A DNA stretch of 7,626 nucleotides from Deinococcus sp. (GTDB lineage Bacteria; Deinococcota; Deinococci; Deinococcales; Thermaceae). The position numbers and the translations under genes are program-made. The notes beneath the pieces were generated by a model, which worked only from the letters and a program-made list of their open reading frames with translations, did not search any database and was not told the origin of the DNA. The stretch covers positions 1-7,626 of the forward strand of contig JAMCQK010000027.1 of the NCBI GenBank assembly GCA_023382135.1, written 5' to 3'. Below, piece after piece: positions 5,259 through 7,626 of this stretch (position 1 is its first letter; every line of letters starts with the position of its first letter).

Positions 5259-7626
5259 TCAGGAGCCGGGGTCTTTAGAGATTCCAAAAGTAACGCGGCC
5301 TTCCTCGTCGTCGATGCTTGTGTTGAATGCGCCCTCGACTGAACCTTCCGCCAGTTGTTGAGCCAAAGTCTCCTCGGACAAGCGCGCACCAAAGCGCTTA
5401 ATAGCCTGTTGGTACTTGCCGCTTGCTTGGTAGCTAAGCCGGATGCGGTCGGAAACTTGCAGGCCCATGTCTTTGCGGGCTTGTTGCACCAAGCGAATGA
5501 GTTCGCGCGCCAGGCCTTCCAGGAAAAGCTCTTCGTCAACCTTGACCTCGAGGGCCGCCATATACCCCCGGTCCTCTAGTGCCTGGTACCCCTCGGGCGA
5601 CTGCGCTTCCAGGATGACTTCTTCGGCGGTAAGCGTCACCCTGCCGCTATCCAGCGCTAGCGGGACCCCTTCGCCGCGCTTGACCGCCTGGGCCACCTTT
5701 TTGCTGTCCAACTTGGAAAGGGCCTCGCGAATGGCCGGGACCTGCTTGCCGAATTTCTTCCCCAGCACAGGCAGGTTTGGCAGAACACGGTAGCCGAGCA
5801 CCTCCTCGCCAAAAGAAAGTACCCTGACCTCTTTGACGTTTAGTTCGTCGGCGATCTCGGAGGCAAAATGCTCCAGCCCCTTGCGCTCTTCCTCGGTAGG
5901 CGCGGTGACCAGAAGCAAGGGAAGAGGGATACGGGTCTTCACCCCGGATGCAGACCTGGCCGAGCGCGCCAACGCCACCACCTCGAGTACGCCTTTCATC
6001 GAACGCAGCAAGGGCTCGTCGAGCAGCACTGTTTTGGCTTCCGGCCAAGCGGCAAGGTGGACCGACTCTTCGGCTTGTGGGTCGAGCGAGCGCACCAGAT
6101 TCTGCCACAAGCTTTCGCTGACAAAGGGCGTGAAGGGGGCTGCCAGCTTGGCGAGTGTAACCAGTGCCTCGTAAAGCGTGGCGTATGCGGCCTCGCGGTC
6201 CTTGAGGTCTTCGTTTTTCCAGAAGCGCCTGCGGTTGCGGCGGACGTACCAGTTGGAAAGATCCTCGACAAAATCTGCCAGCGCTCTGGCGGCGCCACGT
6301 GCATCGTAGCTGTCCAGGCAGCTTGTAGCTTCTGTGATGGTTTCCTGTAGCCTGGCGCAAAGCCACCGGTCAATCTCCGGCCTCGAGGCCACCTCTGGGC
6401 GGTTCTTAAGATCCGGCTTGTCCAGGTTGGCATACAGCACAAAGAAGCTATACACGTTCCACAGCGTGTTCAAAAAGCCCCGCTGGGCTTCGGACACCAG
6501 CCGTTCGGAAAAGCGCTTGGTGTCTCCCGGCTCGCTGGCGGTGAACATATACCAGCGCACCGCATCGGCACCGTACTTGGCAAACATCGGCAAAGGCTCC
6601 ACCACATTGCCCACCGACTTGGACATCTTGCGCCCTTTCTCGTCAACCAGGTGGCCCAGGCAGATCACGTTCTTATATGCGGGACCCCCGTAGAGCAGAG
6701 TGGCAATCGCGTGCAGGCTGTAAAACCAGCCGCGTGTCTGGTCGATGGCCTCGCAGATAAAGTCCGCCGGGAAATGCCGCTCAAAAACTTCCAGGGCCGA
6801 AAGCCTATGGTCAAACGACTCTCGGGTCTCACCCTCTAGCTTCCGCACCCTGCCCTCGGTGTCTGTGAGCAGGTGCCACTGCGCATAAGGCATCGCCCCG
6901 GAATCAAACCAGACATCCAGCACTTCGGGAACGCGGCGGAAGGTCTTGCCATCTTTCTCGAATGTAATGTCGTCAATGTAAGGCCGGTGCAGGTCCAACG
7001 AAGACAGATCTTTGCCAGCCAGAGCGGCAAGTTCGTTTACGCTGCCAACACAAACCTTCTCGCCGTCTCCCGAGACCCAGAAGGGAAGAGGTGTGCCCCA
7101 GTAGCGCTCGCGCGAGATGGCCCAGTCCACGTTGTCCTTGAGCCAGTTGCCGAACCGGCCTTCCTTGATATGTTCCGGCACCCAGTTAATTTGCTGATTG
7201 CTGGCGTAAAGCTGCTCTCGGTAGAGCGAAGTCTTGATGTACCAAGAAGGCTTGGCAAAGTAAAGAATAGGGTCACCGGTGCGGTCGTGGAAGGGATAGC
7301 GGTGCCTCAAAGTGCCCGCGTGGTACATCACCCCGCGCTCCTTCATCTCGCGGATGAGCCCCTTGTCGGCGTCCTTGAAGAATTTTCCCTTTTCGGTTGT
7401 CGCCTGCATGATGCCGTGATCGTCGGTCCCGAAAATCAGCGGAACACCGTACTGCCGCGAGAGCACCAGGTCTTCCGCGCCGTAAACCGGCGCTTCGTGG
7501 GTCTTGCCATCTTTCTCGAATGTAATGTCGTCAATGTAAGGCCGGTGCAGGTCCAACGAAGACAGATCTTTGCCAGCCAGAGCGGCAAGTTCGTTTACGC
7601 TGCCAACACAAACCTTCTCGCCGTCT
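5259..7626 (-). CDS. ileS: Isoleucyl-tRNA synthetase, 5' part missing and 5' edge suspect
   Basis: Class I aminoacyl-tRNA synthetase charging tRNA-Ile, with a proofreading (CP1) domain. The frame is open to the window edge, about 789 codons; Thermus-type enzymes have roughly 1045 residues. Visible in order: end of the editing domain (HEAPVYGAEDL, coded just below 7500), ESWFIK-like region (PSWYIKTSLY), INWVPEHIKEGRFGNWL, the hallmark DWAISRERYWGTPLPFW, VLDVWFDSGAMP, ICEAIDQTRGWFYSLH, the KMSKS signature (DNA 6629-6615), the anticodon-binding helical domain (WNVYSFFVLYANLDKPDLKN, WYVRRNRRRFW) and the C-terminal region ending DPGS. The HIGH motif, the first half of the Rossmann fold and most of the editing domain are absent. 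In their place the first 42 codons exactly repeat an internal segment. A TTG at 7556 is not a credible start: it is the Leu in the duplicated SSLDLHRPY. The minus-strand group continues from here with the M24 peptidase gene. Confidence 0.93.
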   Translation of the reverse strand, partial: DGEKVCVGSVNELAALAGKDLSSLDLHRPYIDDITFEKDGKTHEAPVYGAEDLVLSRQYGVPLIFGTDDHGIMQATTEKGKFFKDADKGLIREMKERGVMYHAGTLRHRYPFHDRTGDPILYFAKPSWYIKTSLYREQLYASNQQINWVPEHIKEGRFGNWLKDNVDWAISRERYWGTPLPFWVSGDGEKVCVGSVNELAALAGKDLSSLDLHRPYIDDITFEKDGKTFRRVPEVLDVWFDSGAMPYAQWHLLTDTEGRVRKLEGETRESFDHRLSALEVFERHFPADFICEAIDQTRGWFYSLHAIATLLYGGPAYKNVICLGHLVDEKGRKMSKSVGNVVEPLPMFAKYGADAVRWYMFTASEPGDTKRFSERLVSEAQRGFLNTLWNVYSFFVLYANLDKPDLKNRPEVASRPEIDRWLCARLQETITEATSCLDSYDARGAARALADFVEDLSNWYVRRNRRRFWKNEDLKDREAAYATLYEALVTLAKLAAPFTPFVSESLWQNLVRSLDPQAEESVHLAAWPEAKTVLLDEPLLRSMKGVLEVVALARSARSASGVKTRIPLPLLLVTAPTEEERKGLEHFASEIADELNVKEVRVLSFGEEVLGYRVLPNLPVLGKKFGKQVPAIREALSKLDSKKVAQAVKRGEGVPLALDSGRVTLTAEEVILEAQSPEGYQALEDRGYMAALEVKVDEELFLEGLARELIRLVQQARKDMGLQVSDRIRLSYQASGKYQQAIKRFGARLSEETLAQQLAEGSVEGAFNTSIDDEEGRVTFGISKDPGS
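6942..7068. repeat. 127-bp exact direct repeat, internal copy within ileS
   Basis: Identical base for base to 7500-7626, at an offset of 558 bp (186 codons). In the IleRS reading this copy encodes roughly DGEKVCVGSVNELAAL through TFEKDGKT and continues normally into FRRVPEVLDVWFDSG, the expected Rossmann-fold sequence. It therefore appears to be the native location. Confidence 0.97.
7500..7626. repeat. 127-bp exact direct repeat, window-edge copy
   Basis: The copy stops at the last base of the window, so its true extent to the right is unknown. To the left it breaks at 7499 (G here, A at 6941). On the minus strand it runs DGKT directly into HEAPVYGAEDL, where IleRS proteins normally have a GTGIV-like sequence before H-x-AP. 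It keeps the ileS reading frame. Confidence 0.97.

Noticed and set aside
5210..5539. Upstream extension of the peptidase frame into ileS by 110 codons
   Set aside because: The extra residues are an off-frame reading of ileS; ATG at 5209 gives the normal family N terminus.
5868..6350. Plus-strand open frame of 160 codons opposite ileS
   Set aside because: Shadow of the conserved IleRS anticodon-binding region.

Overview
The window (7626 bp, roughly 58-60% G+C by eye) looks like chromosomal DNA from a Thermaceae bacterium, most likely Meiothermus or a close relative. The reasons are the close resemblance of the IleRS to the Thermus-type enzyme as I remember it, strong -10 boxes placed 7 nt upstream of ATG (leaderless-style, as in Deinococcota), and tight gene packing. 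Genus-level placement is inference.

Left arm, plus strand: accC (biotin carboxylase of acetyl-CoA carboxylase, 68-1408), then a 63-nt gap with a likely promoter, then two overlapping paralogous M50/site-2-protease membrane proteins (1472-2092 and 2092-2754). The first has lost the HExxH zinc motif (it reads HNLFQ) but keeps the fold and the PPLDG motif. The second is intact (HELGH plus NLLPIPPLDG). They look like a pseudoprotease/protease pair.

Right arm, minus strand, transcribed right to left: ileS (5259 to beyond 7626), an Xaa-Pro peptidase of family M24 (4166-5209), a LysM-RlpA cell-wall protein (3669-4169) and nfo, endonuclease IV (2863-3672). The last three overlap by 4 nt at each junction (ATGA, GTGA), so they are probably translationally coupled. 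This mixes translation, peptide turnover, envelope and DNA-repair functions, which looks like compaction rather than a pathway.

The two arms converge on a 110-bp noncoding insertion (2754-2863) with the structure of a miniature IS630/Tc1-mariner-like element. It has about 23-bp imperfect terminal inverted repeats, flanking TA duplications and a reconstructed CTAG target. Removing it restores a CTAG in which both convergent genes would end with TAG; today both end with TAA, one base of which comes from the element.

The right edge is abnormal. The last 127 bp (7500-7626) repeat 6942-7068 exactly, in the same reading frame and 558 bp away. They stand where the upstream IleRS editing-domain sequence should be. 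This is either an assembly-graph/contig-end effect or a real in-frame tandem duplication, and the ileS 5' region should not be trusted as given. I found no RNA genes, CRISPR arrays or novel multi-gene defence system.
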